Shown here: positions 8,315-16,459 of the stretch, piece after piece
How the letters are laid out: each line of letters begins with the position of its first letter
Numbering within the stretch: the stretch's first letter is position 1
Assembly (NCBI GenBank): GCA_910579295.1
Contig: CAJTTC010000008.1
Coordinates: 17,670 to 81,669, forward strand
DNA length: 64,000 bases
Direction of reading: 5' to 3'
Source: an uncultured Christensenella sp.
Lineage (GTDB): Bacteria > Bacillota_A > Clostridia > Christensenellales > Borkfalkiaceae
Translations under genes and position numbers: made by a program
Notes under the pieces: generated by a model
Seen by the model: the letters and a program-made list of their open reading frames with translations, nothing else
Database searches by the model: none
Told to the model about the DNA's origin: nothing

Positions 8315-8341
8315 AAAAGCGGGGCAACGCCTCGCTTTTAG
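8315..8341. terminator. Bidirectional terminator
   Basis: AAAAGCGGGGC (8315-8325) pairs with GCCTCGCTTTT (8329-8339), one G-T pair, loop AAC. T tracts on both strands serve the hydratase gene and the convergent lipoprotein gene. Confidence 0.88.
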
Positions 8342-8343
8342 TT

Positions 8344-8661
8344 TTAATTGTTGTTATCGTCAATAGGGCAGGGCAGAGGCTCGGCGTGTCTGCCGTGACG
8401 GGGCTTTCTTCCGCCTGCCTTGGGGCATTTCCCGTCGTGGCACTTATCGCCGTGTCCGTCCTTGGGACACTTGCCGTCGGGGCACTTATCGCCGTTGTCG
8501 TTGCAATCGCCGTCGGGGCATTCGTTGCCGTCGTTTTCTTGGGTAAGTTCGATGTCTTGGTGCGGCTCTATGCTGCCGCTGTCGCCCTGTCCGCAACCCG
8601 CAAAGGGTATGGCAAGCAGCAGAGCGGCGGCGCAAATCGCGCTTAAATTAATTTTTTTCAT
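8344..8661 (-). CDS. Small Cys/Asp/Lys-rich lipoprotein
   Basis: A 105-residue protein with a lipoprotein signal peptide (basic start, hydrophobic core, lipobox FAGC near residue 22). The mature part is built on imperfect repeats of the form C-P-D-G-x-C and G-D-K-C-x-D-G-K-C, with later His/Arg-rich sequence. The spacing of Cys, Asp and His suggests metal binding at the outer face of the membrane, but this is inference and I know no family. No clear SD precedes ATG 8661. It is divergent from the TM1266 operon. Confidence 0.7.
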   Translation of the reverse strand: MKKINLSAICAAALLLAIPFAGCGQGDSGSIEPHQDIELTQENDGNECPDGDCNDNGDKCPDGKCPKDGHGDKCHDGKCPKAGGRKPRHGRHAEPLPCPIDDNNN

Positions 8662-8681
8662 ATCAACAGTATGTAAAACAG

Positions 8682-8710
8682 TTGAATTAATTATTCCTCG
8701 GTGCTATAAT
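8682..8710 (+). promoter_or_regulatory. Promoter of the TM1266/ABC operon
   Basis: TTGAAT (8682-8687), 17-bp spacer, TATAAT (8705-8710). The predicted start near 8717 gives a leader of about 106 nt. Confidence 0.82.
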
Positions 8711-8716
8711 TTTAAT

Positions 8717-8822
8717 ATCTGAATTCGAAGGTGCGCCTGAGAGTGAAGAGCTGAATATGTGCGTGCGCGTTTTGCGTACGTTCTTTATTGAGTTCTCTCA
8801 CGCGGCGCGGGGGAGTTTTTTT
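8717..8822 (+). ncRNA. Structured 5' leader (candidate riboswitch or regulatory RNA)
   Basis: The leader can fold into one long branched stem. GCGCC+TGAGAG (8733-8743) pairs with CTCTCA (8795-8800) and, after a CGC bulge, GGCGC (8804-8808). CTGAATA (8751-8757) pairs with TATTGAG (8786-8792) apart from one G-G. CGTGCGC (8762-8768) pairs with GCGTACG (8774-8780) across a GTTTT loop. The SD GGGGGAG (8809-8815) abuts the base of the stem, so folding could affect ribosome access. It lacks the TPP riboswitch core that might be expected before a ThiY-like transporter, and I recognise no known class. Confidence 0.5.
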
Positions 8823-9071
8823 ATGTCGGAAAACCGTATAGCGATAATAAGCATAATAGTTGAAGACAGGAGCGCGAGCTCGCAGATAAACAAAATTTTG
8901 TCCGATTTCGGCGATTTTGTAGTCGGCAGAATGGGAATACCGTATAAGCAGAAGGGCGTTTCGGTGATGTGCGTAGTCGTTGACGCGCCCACGGAATTAA
9001 TCAATCGGATAACGGGAAAAATCGGTATGCTGTCGGGCGTATCGGCAAAGACCGTAACAAGTAAAAAATAG
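8823..9071 (+). CDS. TM1266-family ACT-like putative regulator
   Basis: An 82-residue protein of the TM1266 family, small ACT/NikR-like domains often annotated as iron-only hydrogenase system putative regulators. The pattern RIAIISIIVED, a central GRMGIPYK and a C-terminal IGMLSGVSAKTV fits. ATG 8823 follows the SD GGGGGAG; the frame opens at 8757, but those codons lie within the structured leader. It is first in an operon with an ABC importer (10-bp gap). No hydrogenase maturation gene is in the window. Confidence 0.85.
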   Translation: MSENRIAIISIIVEDRSASSQINKILSDFGDFVVGRMGIPYKQKGVSVMCVVVDAPTELINRITGKIGMLSGVSAKTVTSKK

Positions 9072-9081
9072 GGAGCGACTT

Positions 9082-10104
9082 ATGAAAAAATTATTTGCAT
9101 TTTTAGTAACCGTTGTGTTGTGTGCGGCGTGCGCTTTCGGCGTAGCGGGTTGTGACAAAAAGGGAGGACATACTCTGTCGGTATACGTTCCCGACGGCGC
9201 GCCCGCGCTCGCGCTTTCTCCGTATATGGACGGCGGCTATTTCGAAAGTCAGACAGAGCTTGATTTTCACGTTGTAGACGCGTCAACAATTCAGACCTAC
9301 GTTGCGGGCGAAAACCCGACGGCGGACTTGTGCGTTATGCCCGTCAACGCGGCTGTCAAACTCTTGGGAAGCGGCGAAAAGTACAAGACGTTGGGCACTT
9401 TAACTCACGGCAATTTGTTTTTAATGAAGAAGCAGAGCGGCGAGGATATATCAACGCCCGACGACCTTTCCAAACTTGTCGGTAAAACGGTGGGAATAAT
9501 CAACCTCGTAAACGTGCCCGGGTTGACGTTTAAGGTCATTTTAGCAGACAACAATATTGAGTATAACGAGCTAAAAGACGGGGCAAGCGCGGCTACGGAT
9601 AAGGTTAATTTAATCGACGTTGCAAAGGAGGAGGTTATTCCGTCAAATTCGACCTGCGATTATTTCGTCGTGTCTGAGCCCGCGGCAAGCACAAAGGTTG
9701 CGGCAACTCAGGGCAAGCTCGACTTTGCAGGTAACTTACAGACGCTGTACGGCGGCGACGACGGCTATCCTCAGGCTGTATTGGTGGCTAAAAACAGTGT
9801 AATCGAGAGCGGCGCGAGCTTTATCGAAGATTTTATGCGCAACGTCGACAGCTCTTGCGGAATTATAAAAAGCGACTGCGCGGGAGATGCGGAAAAGTTT
9901 ATAAGCGCAATCAACTCTCATATTACGGCGGGCAGCGCAAGCTCTTTAAACGCGCAAAACCTTACACAAACGGTTATTGACAACTGCGGTTTAGGGTTTA
10001 CGGGAAACGCCGACGGCAAGCAATCCGTACACGATTTTATGCAAAAGTTCAATGCCGTTTCGAATAATGCATGGGGTATGCCTGCGGAAGCATTCTTTTA
10101 TTGA
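9082..10104 (+). CDS. ABC transporter substrate-binding lipoprotein (SsuA/ThiY-like)
   Basis: A 340-residue protein with a lipoprotein signal peptide (lipobox VAGC, Cys24) and a periplasmic-binding-protein type 2 fold related to the NMT1/THI5/SsuA group. Conserved features include an N-terminal VYVPDGAPALAL strand-loop and a hinge-like KTVGIINLVNVPG. Binding proteins of this group carry thiamine precursors, sulfonates or similar small molecules; the ligand here is not assigned. SD AGGGAG precedes ATG 9082. Permease and ATPase follow immediately, completing an importer. Confidence 0.85.
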   Translation: MKKLFAFLVTVVLCAACAFGVAGCDKKGGHTLSVYVPDGAPALALSPYMDGGYFESQTELDFHVVDASTIQTYVAGENPTADLCVMPVNAAVKLLGSGEKYKTLGTLTHGNLFLMKKQSGEDISTPDDLSKLVGKTVGIINLVNVPGLTFKVILADNNIEYNELKDGASAATDKVNLIDVAKEEVIPSNSTCDYFVVSEPAASTKVAATQGKLDFAGNLQTLYGGDDGYPQAVLVAKNSVIESGASFIEDFMRNVDSSCGIIKSDCAGDAEKFISAINSHITAGSASSLNAQNLTQTVIDNCGLGFTGNADGKQSVHDFMQKFNAVSNNAWGMPAEAFFY

Positions 10105-10107
10105 TAG

Positions 10108-10887
10108 ATGAAAAAACTACTTTGCGACAAAAAATTCAATATTCTGTATTCGCTTGCCGCAATAGTGTTGATGTGGGCGGTATGGCTGATTGCGGGCGCG
10201 GCGATAAAAAACGAATATCTGGTGCCGCCGTTTAAGCAGTCGGCAACGGAGTTCTTTTTGCTTTTGACGAAGGCGTTCTTCTGGCGAGCGGTGGGGGCGA
10301 CCCTTCTGCGTACGCTGATCGCCTTTTTAATCTGCTTTGCGCTTGCGCTCGTCTGCGCGTGCGTTGCCGCGCCTTTTAAGCCGTTCGCCGCGTTTATGCG
10401 CCCGATTGTAGCGCTCTTCCGTACTCTTCCGACAATGGCGGTGTTGTTGCTCATTCTAGTATGGCTGACTCCGCGTACGGCTCCCGTAGCCGTTGCAATG
10501 CTCGTGCTCTTCCCGATGATTTACTCACAGCTGAGCGGCGGTATAGAGGGCGTTGGAGGCGAGCTGTTGCAAATGGCAAAGGTCTATAAACTCACGCCCG
10601 CGCAGAAGCTCAGATATATTTATCTGCCGCATATAGCCCCCGCGGCAATCGTGCAGACGGGCGCAAATCTGTCGTTCGGAATAAAGCTCATAGTGTCGGC
10701 GGAGGTAATGGCTTCAACCTACACGGCGATAGGCGGTATGATGAGCGAGGCGCAGGCGTATTTAAATCTTCCTCGGTTGGCGGCACTCACCTTGGTGGCG
10801 GTAATTATAGGCGTATTGCTGGAATTGGCGTTTGCATTTCTTTCCCGCATATTATTTAAAAAGTTCAAGGCGGTGCAAAGTGACTGA
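10108..10887 (+). CDS. ABC transporter permease (SsuC/ThiX-like)
   Basis: A 259-residue integral membrane protein with about six helices and the binding-protein-dependent permease EAA-loop region (GGELLQMAKVYKLTPAQKLR followed by IYLPHIAP). It belongs to the BPD_transp_1 family of the nitrate/sulfonate/thiamine-precursor type. It starts 3 nt after the binding-protein stop and overlaps the ATPase gene by 8 nt, so all three are translated together. Confidence 0.92.
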   Translation: MKKLLCDKKFNILYSLAAIVLMWAVWLIAGAAIKNEYLVPPFKQSATEFFLLLTKAFFWRAVGATLLRTLIAFLICFALALVCACVAAPFKPFAAFMRPIVALFRTLPTMAVLLLILVWLTPRTAPVAVAMLVLFPMIYSQLSGGIEGVGGELLQMAKVYKLTPAQKLRYIYLPHIAPAAIVQTGANLSFGIKLIVSAEVMASTYTAIGGMMSEAQAYLNLPRLAALTLVAVIIGVLLELAFAFLSRILFKKFKAVQSD

Positions 10888-11569
10888 AAAAAGTTTAACG
10901 GCGAGCGAAATAATCGAGATTAAAAATCTTACCGTTTGCTACGGCGACAACATAGTGTACGACAATTTCAGCCTTATTGCGGGGAATAAAAGGATAACCT
11001 GCGTTTTGGGTGAAAGCGGTTGCGGCAAGACCACGCTTTTAAACGCCGTGGCGGGGCTTATTCCGTACGAGGGTGAAATAACGGCGGTTCAGCCCGCATA
11101 CGTTTTTCAGACGCCGCGCCTTATGCCGTACGTGTCGGTACTCAAAAATCTTACCGTAACGACGGGAGCAACCGAGGACGAGGCGCGCGCAATTTTAAAT
11201 CAGGTAGGGCTGTACGGCAAGGAAGACGAGTATCCGCAAAAGCTGTCGGGCGGCGAGGCGCAGAGAGTGGCGCTTTGTCGGGCTTTTCTGTTTAAGTCAA
11301 ACGCGCTTCTGTTGGACGAGCCGTTTTCTTCCCTCGATCTGAAAACAAAGCTATCCGTAATGGAGCTGTTCAAAAAAATGCAGAGCGAAGCGGAGCGCAC
11401 AGCTCTGTTCGTTACGCACGATATCGACGAGGCTGTGTATTTAGCCGATAAGATAGTCGTTATCAAAAGGGGCGGAGTAGTGCGGCAGTACGAAAACGCA
11501 AAAAAGCCTCCTTTCGGCGCAAACTGCCCTTTAAGAGAAGAACTTATAAACGATTTGTTATTATTATAA
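10880..11569 (+). CDS. ABC transporter ATP-binding protein (SsuB/ThiZ-like)
   Basis: A 229-residue ATPase with Walker A GESGCGKTT, a Q-loop in VFQTPRLMPY, signature LSGGEAQR, Walker B ALLLDEPFSSLD and switch His in FVTHD. It is the motor of the importer encoded just upstream. GTG 10880 was chosen because it overlaps the permease stop and has AAGGCGG as SD; the frame is open further upstream, inside the permease gene. The last gene of the operon, it is separated from convergent ychF by a large hairpin. Confidence 0.93.
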   Translation: MTEKSLTASEIIEIKNLTVCYGDNIVYDNFSLIAGNKRITCVLGESGCGKTTLLNAVAGLIPYEGEITAVQPAYVFQTPRLMPYVSVLKNLTVTTGATEDEARAILNQVGLYGKEDEYPQKLSGGEAQRVALCRAFLFKSNALLLDEPFSSLDLKTKLSVMELFKKMQSEAERTALFVTHDIDEAVYLADKIVVIKRGGVVRQYENAKKPPFGANCPLREELINDLLLL

Positions 11570-11574
11570 AAAAC

Positions 11575-11606
11575 ACTCCCCCGCTTAATTAATTAAGCGG
11601 GGGAGT
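11575..11606 (-). terminator. Perfect 32-bp palindrome, terminator between convergent genes
   Basis: Sixteen-base arms, ACTCCCCCGCTTAATT and its exact complement, without spacer. A TTTTTT run follows on the minus strand, so it mainly terminates ychF and may also stop the ABC operon. Confidence 0.85.
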
Positions 11607-11621
11607 TGATAAAATCGAATG

Positions 11622-12722
11622 TTATACGTTAAATCTGAAAAGAATAACGTCGCCGTCCTTAACGACGTAATCCTTGCCCTCGCTGCGCACCTTGCCTTTT
11701 TCGCGCGCGCCGACAAGTCCGCCGCAGTCCAGAAGAGTTTGATAGTCGACGACCTCCGCGCGTATAAAACCCTTTTCAAAGTCGCTGTGAATAACGCCCG
11801 CCGCCTGAGGCGCTTTCGTCCCGTTTACAATAGTCCAGGCTCGGGTTTCCTTCTCGCCCGCGGTGAGATAGGAGATGAGCCCCAAAAGGTGATAACTCTT
11901 TTTTATAAGACGGTTTAATCCGCTCTCTGTCAGACCGAGCTCCTCTAAAAACATTGCGCACTCCTCGGGGGGCATTTGCGAAAGCTCTTCCTCGGTCTTT
12001 GCGCAAATAACCATAACCTCGCTACCCTCGGCGGCGGCAAATTGCTTGACCTTTACGACGAGGGAAATGTCGTCCTCGGCTTTACCCATATCAAACTCGG
12101 AGATATTGGCGGCGTATATTACGGGCTTTGCCGTCAGCAAAAACAGGTTGTCCAAAAACGGCTTTTCGCTCTTGTCGCATTCGAACAGGCGGGCGGGCTT
12201 TTCACTTGACAAAAACTTTTCAAGCCTTTCAAGCATAGCGTATTCAGCCGCGGCTTCCTTATTTGCGCCGCCCTTAGCCGTGTTTCTTATTCTGTCCTGC
12301 CGCTTGTTTACGGCTTCGATATCGGCTAAAATCAGCTCTAAATTAATGGTAGTAATGTCTGCAACGGGGTCTACCGTGTTGCTTACGTGAGTGACGTTCG
12401 CGTCCTCGAAGCACCGCACGACGTGCACTATCGCGTCGCACTCGCGTATGTGCGATAAAAACTTATTGCCCAAACCCTCGCCATGGGAAGCGCCCTTTAC
12501 AAGCCCCGCGATGTCGACAAATTCAACAATGGCGGGAGTGATTTTCTTACTTGCGTAAAGCGCCGCAAGCTTATCCAACCGCTCGTCGGGCACGGCAACA
12601 ACGCCCACGTTGGGCTCTATGGTACAAAAGGGATAATTTGCGGCTTCCGCACCTGCATGAGTAATAGCATTGAACAACGTTGACTTGCCCACGTTGGGCA
12701 GACCTACTACGCCTAATTTCAT
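11622..12722 (-). CDS. ychF: Redox-regulated ATPase YchF (OLA1 family)
   Basis: A 366-residue Obg-related P-loop protein. Motifs are GLPNVGKSTLFN, DIAGLVKGASHGEG and an NxxE-type base-recognition segment (AANISE), and a C-terminal TGS domain ends in DGDVILFRFNV. YchF prefers ATP over GTP and associates with ribosomes. It is a single gene with a TATAAT-type promoter in the gap shared with argS, and an SD-like GAGG upstream of ATG 12722. Confidence 0.96.
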   Translation of the reverse strand: MKLGVVGLPNVGKSTLFNAITHAGAEAANYPFCTIEPNVGVVAVPDERLDKLAALYASKKITPAIVEFVDIAGLVKGASHGEGLGNKFLSHIRECDAIVHVVRCFEDANVTHVSNTVDPVADITTINLELILADIEAVNKRQDRIRNTAKGGANKEAAAEYAMLERLEKFLSSEKPARLFECDKSEKPFLDNLFLLTAKPVIYAANISEFDMGKAEDDISLVVKVKQFAAAEGSEVMVICAKTEEELSQMPPEECAMFLEELGLTESGLNRLIKKSYHLLGLISYLTAGEKETRAWTIVNGTKAPQAAGVIHSDFEKGFIRAEVVDYQTLLDCGGLVGAREKGKVRSEGKDYVVKDGDVILFRFNV

Positions 12723-12800
12723 AAATGAGATACCTCTTGTCAGATTACTGTTACATTATAATATAAACGGCAAAAAAATCAAAACGGTTTGCGCTATAAG

Positions 12801-12829
12801 TTGCCAAATTTTTACCCGTATGATAAAAT
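12801..12829 (+). promoter_or_regulatory. argS promoter
   Basis: TTGCCA (12801-12806), 17-bp spacer, TAAAAT (12824-12829). The short leader contains no T-box-like structure. Confidence 0.75.
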
Positions 12830-12854
12830 GTACGAAAAGCTTTTAAGGTGTGTT

Positions 12855-14537
12855 ATGGATTATAAAAAGTATATTGCCGAAAAAATTAAGATAGAGGGCG
12901 TTTCCGCGGAGGAGATAGCGGGCGCGATTGCTGTTCCGCCAAACTCGGATATGGGCGATTACGCTCTTCCGTGCTTCAAATTTGCTAAAATTTTAAGGCA
13001 ATCACCCGTGGCGATAGCTCAGAAGCTCGCGGCGGAAATACAGCCCGACGGCGTAATTGCCGAGGTCAATGCGCTCAACGGCTATCTCAATTTCGCAATA
13101 GACAAGGCGGGTTTAGCACGGCAGACGCTCGCCGATATAGAGCGCGCGGGCGCACAGTACGGTTCGTCGCAAATCGGAGCGGGCAAAACGGTGTGCATAG
13201 ACTATTCTTCGGTCAACGTGGCAAAGCCTTTCCACATAGGTCACCTTTCTACTACGGTTATCGGCAGTGCGCTCTACAAAATTTATTCATTTTTGGGCTA
13301 TAACGTGGTCGGCATAAATCATCTTGGCGATTACGGCACGCAATTCGGCAAGCTGATTTGCGCGTACAAGCATTGGGGCGACAGGGACGAAGTGGAGAAG
13401 GGCGGCATTCACGCCATAAATGAGCTTTACGTGCGCTTTAACTCCGAGGCTACCGAGCAGATGCAGGCTGAGGCGCGCGAATATTTCCGCCTTATCGAGA
13501 ACGGCGACAGGGAGGCGAACGAGCTTTTCGCGTGGTTCAAATCTCTCACTCTTGCATACGTTGACAAAATTTATAAAAGACTAAACGTTAAATTCGACAG
13601 CTATAACGGCGAGAGCTTCTACCTAGACAAAATGCAGCCCGTAATTGACGAGTTGAAAGAAAAGGGGCTTTTAAAGGTGAGCGAGGGCGCAAGCGTAGTC
13701 GACTTAGAGCCGTACGGAATGCCTCCTTGCCTGATATTGCGTTCGGACGGCGCGTCGCTATACGCAACCCGCGACCTTGCCGCCGCTTATTATCGCAAGA
13801 GCACGTACGGTTTCGACAAGTGCTTGTACGTTGTGGCGTATCAGCAGAATTTGCATTTCAAGCAGATTTTTAAGGTGTTGGAGCTTCTCGGCAAGGATTG
13901 GGCTAAGGATATGGTGCACGTCGCCTACGGTATGGTATCGTTGGAGGACGGCGCAATGTCCACGCGCAACGGCAGGGTGGTTTGGCTTGAAGACGTGATA
14001 GAAAAGTGCGTCGAAAAGGCGTATGCCGTAATCGAGGACAAAAATCCCAACCTCGAAAACAAGCGCGAGATTGCCGAAAAAGTGGGCGTAGGCTCGGTCA
14101 TTTTCGGCGCGCTCTACAATAACAAGATTAAGGATATAGTTTTTTCATACGATAAGGTGTTGAGCTTCGAGGGCGAAACGGGCGTTTATTGTCAGTATAC
14201 GTGCGCACGCGCAAATTCCGTACTGCAAAAGGCTAAGGGTATGGAATGCGCCGTTTCCGAAAACCTGCAACTTGCGCCGCAGGAGTACGAGATAATAAAA
14301 ACGCTATCCGCGTTCCCCGAGGCGGTTAAGGACGCCGCGGAGAAGTACGAGCCGAGCACGATAGCCCGCTATGCAGTGGACCTCGCGCAGAAGTTCAATA
14401 AATTCTATTTTGAATGTAAGATTTTGACGGCTGAGGACGGCTGTAAGGGCTTCCGCCTGCAACTTACAAAGGCGACTTTACAGACAATGCAAAACGCGCT
14501 TGCGCTGCTCGGAATAGGCGTACCCGAAAAGATGTGA
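12855..14537 (+). CDS. argS: Arginyl-tRNA synthetase
   Basis: A 560-residue class I synthetase charging tRNA-Arg. The HIGH motif appears in KPFHIGHLSTT, NHLGDYGTQFG follows, and the KMSKS counterpart is AMSTRNG. An N-terminal Arg-tRNA-synthetase-specific domain and a C-terminal anticodon-binding DALR domain flank the core. ATG 12855 is chosen because AAGGTG lies 5-8 nt upstream and the promoter occupies the more upstream part of the open frame. A HAD phosphatase gene follows immediately. Confidence 0.97.
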   Translation: MDYKKYIAEKIKIEGVSAEEIAGAIAVPPNSDMGDYALPCFKFAKILRQSPVAIAQKLAAEIQPDGVIAEVNALNGYLNFAIDKAGLARQTLADIERAGAQYGSSQIGAGKTVCIDYSSVNVAKPFHIGHLSTTVIGSALYKIYSFLGYNVVGINHLGDYGTQFGKLICAYKHWGDRDEVEKGGIHAINELYVRFNSEATEQMQAEAREYFRLIENGDREANELFAWFKSLTLAYVDKIYKRLNVKFDSYNGESFYLDKMQPVIDELKEKGLLKVSEGASVVDLEPYGMPPCLILRSDGASLYATRDLAAAYYRKSTYGFDKCLYVVAYQQNLHFKQIFKVLELLGKDWAKDMVHVAYGMVSLEDGAMSTRNGRVVWLEDVIEKCVEKAYAVIEDKNPNLENKREIAEKVGVGSVIFGALYNNKIKDIVFSYDKVLSFEGETGVYCQYTCARANSVLQKAKGMECAVSENLQLAPQEYEIIKTLSAFPEAVKDAAEKYEPSTIARYAVDLAQKFNKFYFECKILTAEDGCKGFRLQLTKATLQTMQNALALLGIGVPEKM

Positions 14538-14539
14538 TT

Positions 14540-15190
14540 ATGTATAAAGCAATAATATTCGACCTTGACGGCACGCTCATTGATTCCATTCCCGATATTA
14601 TCTCCGTGCTGAACAAAACTTTAAAGCATTTCGGTCTGCCTACCGTTACGCGCGCTCAGACGACGCAGTATATCGGCAACGGCGCAAGGGAGCTTGTGCG
14701 ACTTGCCATAGGAGATAACAACTCAGACAGACTCGACGAAATTTTGACTTATTATAGGCGTGAGTACGCCGCGTGCGATAACGGGCTGTCGACTCTGTAT
14801 GCGGGGGAAAGGGACTTGTTGGTCAATCTGCGCAAAAGCGGCGTAAAGCTTGCCGTTCTCAGCAATAAGCCGCACCCCGTAGCGTTAAAGACAAACGAGC
14901 AGTTCTTCAAAGAATTTGCCTTCGATTGCGTACAGGGGCAGGAGGACGGTGCGCCGCAAAAGCCCGACCCCCGCGCGGCGATTGCCGTTGCAGAAAAGCT
15001 CGGCGTGGCAGTCGGCGATTGCGTAATGGTCGGCGACGGCGAAACCGATTATCTTACGGCGAAGAGTGCGGGTATGGACTGCGTGTCGGTACTTTGGGGC
15101 TACCGCACAAAAGAACAGCTTACCGCGGCGGGGGCAACTACGTTCGCCGATAGCTTTAATCGGTTAAACGAAATTCTTCTGAAAAATTGA
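14540..15190 (+). CDS. HAD-superfamily phosphatase, phosphoglycolate phosphatase-like
   Basis: A 216-residue HAD hydrolase. Motif I is FDLDGTLIDS, motif II lies in LAVLSNKPH, the lysine is in QKPDPRAA, and motif IV is VGDGETDYLTA. The cap type and length fit the Gph/PgmB-like branch, so a small phosphorylated metabolite is the likely substrate; the exact one is not determined. ATG 14540 lies 2 nt after the argS stop; GTG 14534, overlapping that stop, is an alternative start. Confidence 0.85.
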   Translation: MYKAIIFDLDGTLIDSIPDIISVLNKTLKHFGLPTVTRAQTTQYIGNGARELVRLAIGDNNSDRLDEILTYYRREYAACDNGLSTLYAGERDLLVNLRKSGVKLAVLSNKPHPVALKTNEQFFKEFAFDCVQGQEDGAPQKPDPRAAIAVAEKLGVAVGDCVMVGDGETDYLTAKSAGMDCVSVLWGYRTKEQLTAAGATTFADSFNRLNEILLKN

Positions 15191-15208
15191 AAAACTTCAT
15201 TTAAACAA

Positions 15209-15237
15209 TTGATATTTTTTCCATATTATGGTATAAT
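15209..15237 (+). promoter_or_regulatory. Rubrerythrin promoter (extended -10)
   Basis: TTGATA (15209-15214), 17-bp spacer, TATAAT (15232-15237) preceded by TGG (extended -10). Likely a strong promoter. Confidence 0.88.
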
Positions 15238-15277
15238 CTATACACTTAAAAAAATTCAATTTCAGGAGTGTTTTGAA

Positions 15278-15805
15278 ATGAAAAGATGTACAGTTTGCGG
15301 CGAAATAGTTGCAGATGACGTAGAAGTTTGCCCCGTATGCAAGGCTAAGACGTTTGCTCCCGTTGAAGAGCAGGCGGCGTATGCTTGCGAGCATCACGTT
15401 GGCGATGGCGTAGTTGAAGACAAGGAAGTTATGGAGGGTCTGCGCGCACATTTCAACGGCGAGTGCACCGAGGTCGGAATGTACCTTGCAATGGCAAGAG
15501 TTGCAGAGCGCGAGGGATATCCCGAAATCGCGGAGGCTTTCAAGCGCTATGCGTATGAAGAGGCAGAGCACGCTTCTAAGTTTGCAGAGCTTTTGGGCGA
15601 GGTCGTAACGCCTTCCACCAAGAAAAATCTCGAGCTTCGCGCGGCGGCAGAGGCGGGCGCATGCGAGGGTAAGCTTGCAATCGCTAAGAGAGCTAAACAG
15701 CTTGGTTACGACGCTATTCACGACACCGTTCACGAAATGGCTAAGGACGAAGCAAGACACGGCGCAGGCTTTGCGGGAATGCTTAAAAGATATTTCGGCA
15801 AATAA
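15278..15805 (+). CDS. rbr: Reverse-type rubrerythrin (N-terminal rubredoxin-like domain)
   Basis: A 175-residue protein with a rubredoxin-like [Fe(Cys)4] motif at the N terminus (CTVCGE and CPVCKA) followed by a four-helix diiron domain with paired E-x2-H or E-x3-H ligands (NGECTEVGMY, YEEAEHASKF, AGACEGKL, DEARHGAGF). With the rubredoxin domain first it resembles reverse rubrerythrin of anaerobes, which reduces peroxide and possibly O2. SD AGGAGTG precedes ATG 15278; a longer frame from 15209 would start on the -35 and is rejected. Monocistronic. Confidence 0.92.
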   Translation: MKRCTVCGEIVADDVEVCPVCKAKTFAPVEEQAAYACEHHVGDGVVEDKEVMEGLRAHFNGECTEVGMYLAMARVAEREGYPEIAEAFKRYAYEEAEHASKFAELLGEVVTPSTKKNLELRAAAEAGACEGKLAIAKRAKQLGYDAIHDTVHEMAKDEARHGAGFAGMLKRYFGK

Positions 15806-15903
15806 TAGCTTATAAATAAAAATAAAGAGAGTAGGCAGAAAGCGCACTTACCATAGGGAATTAAAAAACTAAATTATTAAGAGTTATACTTTCAAGCAAG
15901 GAC

Positions 15904-15939
15904 AAAAGCTCTCGAACGATATGTTCGAGAGCTTTTTAC
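15904..15939 (+). terminator. Terminator downstream of rubrerythrin
   Basis: Fourteen-base arms AAAAGCTCTCGAAC (15904-15917) and GTTCGAGAGCTTTT (15923-15936). It lies about 100 nt after the stop; I see no gene in between. Confidence 0.85.
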
Positions 15940-15972
15940 TACAAACCTTTTAGAAAGATAAATTGAAATTTA

Positions 15973-16392
15973 TTACTCTGTTCGTTCCAAAATAAATGAA
16001 AAATTGCCTTCGCTGCATTTGCTTTCTGATTCGATAATTATGTAAATTATATTGTTATTTGCAGGTGCTTTGAGTTTTCCTGTAGTAGAATAGTCGTTTT
16101 CAATTTCAAACAAATGCAGTTTAGTGCCATCATAGTCATAGTAAACTTGTATTTTTCCTTCTTTTAACGCTATATTGTAAGTTATAGCCGCTTCGCTGTC
16201 GCCTTTGTTTTTTAATTTCATCACGTACGTGCCGTTAAACGTGTCGAATGAAACAGACGCTTCATTTGCAGTGTTTGTTCTTACCATCAGCGTCGCACTG
16301 TAACTGCTCGTGTATTTGTCTCCGCAAGCCGATAACGTAAAACACATAACTAACATTATCGTTGCAATTATTACTTTCGCAAATTTTTTCAT
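15973..16392 (-). CDS. Small lipoprotein of unknown function
   Basis: A 139-residue protein with a lipoprotein signal peptide (MKKFAKVIIATIMLVMCF, lipobox LSAC, Cys near 23) and a mature part rich in beta-prone, Thr/Ser/Asn sequence, compatible with a small beta-sandwich. I do not recognise the family. SD GGAGGAG precedes ATG 16392, and a consensus promoter lies about 40 nt upstream. It opens a stretch whose base composition is more AT-rich than its neighbours. Confidence 0.75.
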   Translation of the reverse strand: MKKFAKVIIATIMLVMCFTLSACGDKYTSSYSATLMVRTNTANEASVSFDTFNGTYVMKLKNKGDSEAAITYNIALKEGKIQVYYDYDGTKLHLFEIENDYSTTGKLKAPANNNIIYIIIESESKCSEGNFSFILERTE

Positions 16393-16430
16393 AGTATCTC
16401 CTCCGTTAAATTACTGTTTATCGCATAGTC

Positions 16431-16459
16431 ATTATAACATAACCGTACTAAAAAAGCAA
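16431..16459 (-). promoter_or_regulatory. Promoter of the 16392 lipoprotein gene
   Basis: Minus strand TTGCTT (16459-16454), 17-bp spacer, TATAAT (16436-16431). The -35 is formed by the distal arm of the terminator of the upstream XRE gene. Confidence 0.82.

Noticed and set aside
8717..8822. TPP riboswitch before the ThiY-like transporter
   Set aside because: A CTGAGA string is present, but the remaining conserved TPP core elements (ACCTGAT-type and GCGNAGGGA-type segments) are absent.
15806..15903. Gap after rubrerythrin searched for a small gene or regulatory repeat
   Set aside because: It contains AGTAGGCAGAAAGCGCACTTACC, which looks faintly palindromic, but arms do not match well and no coding frame or promoter is convincing.
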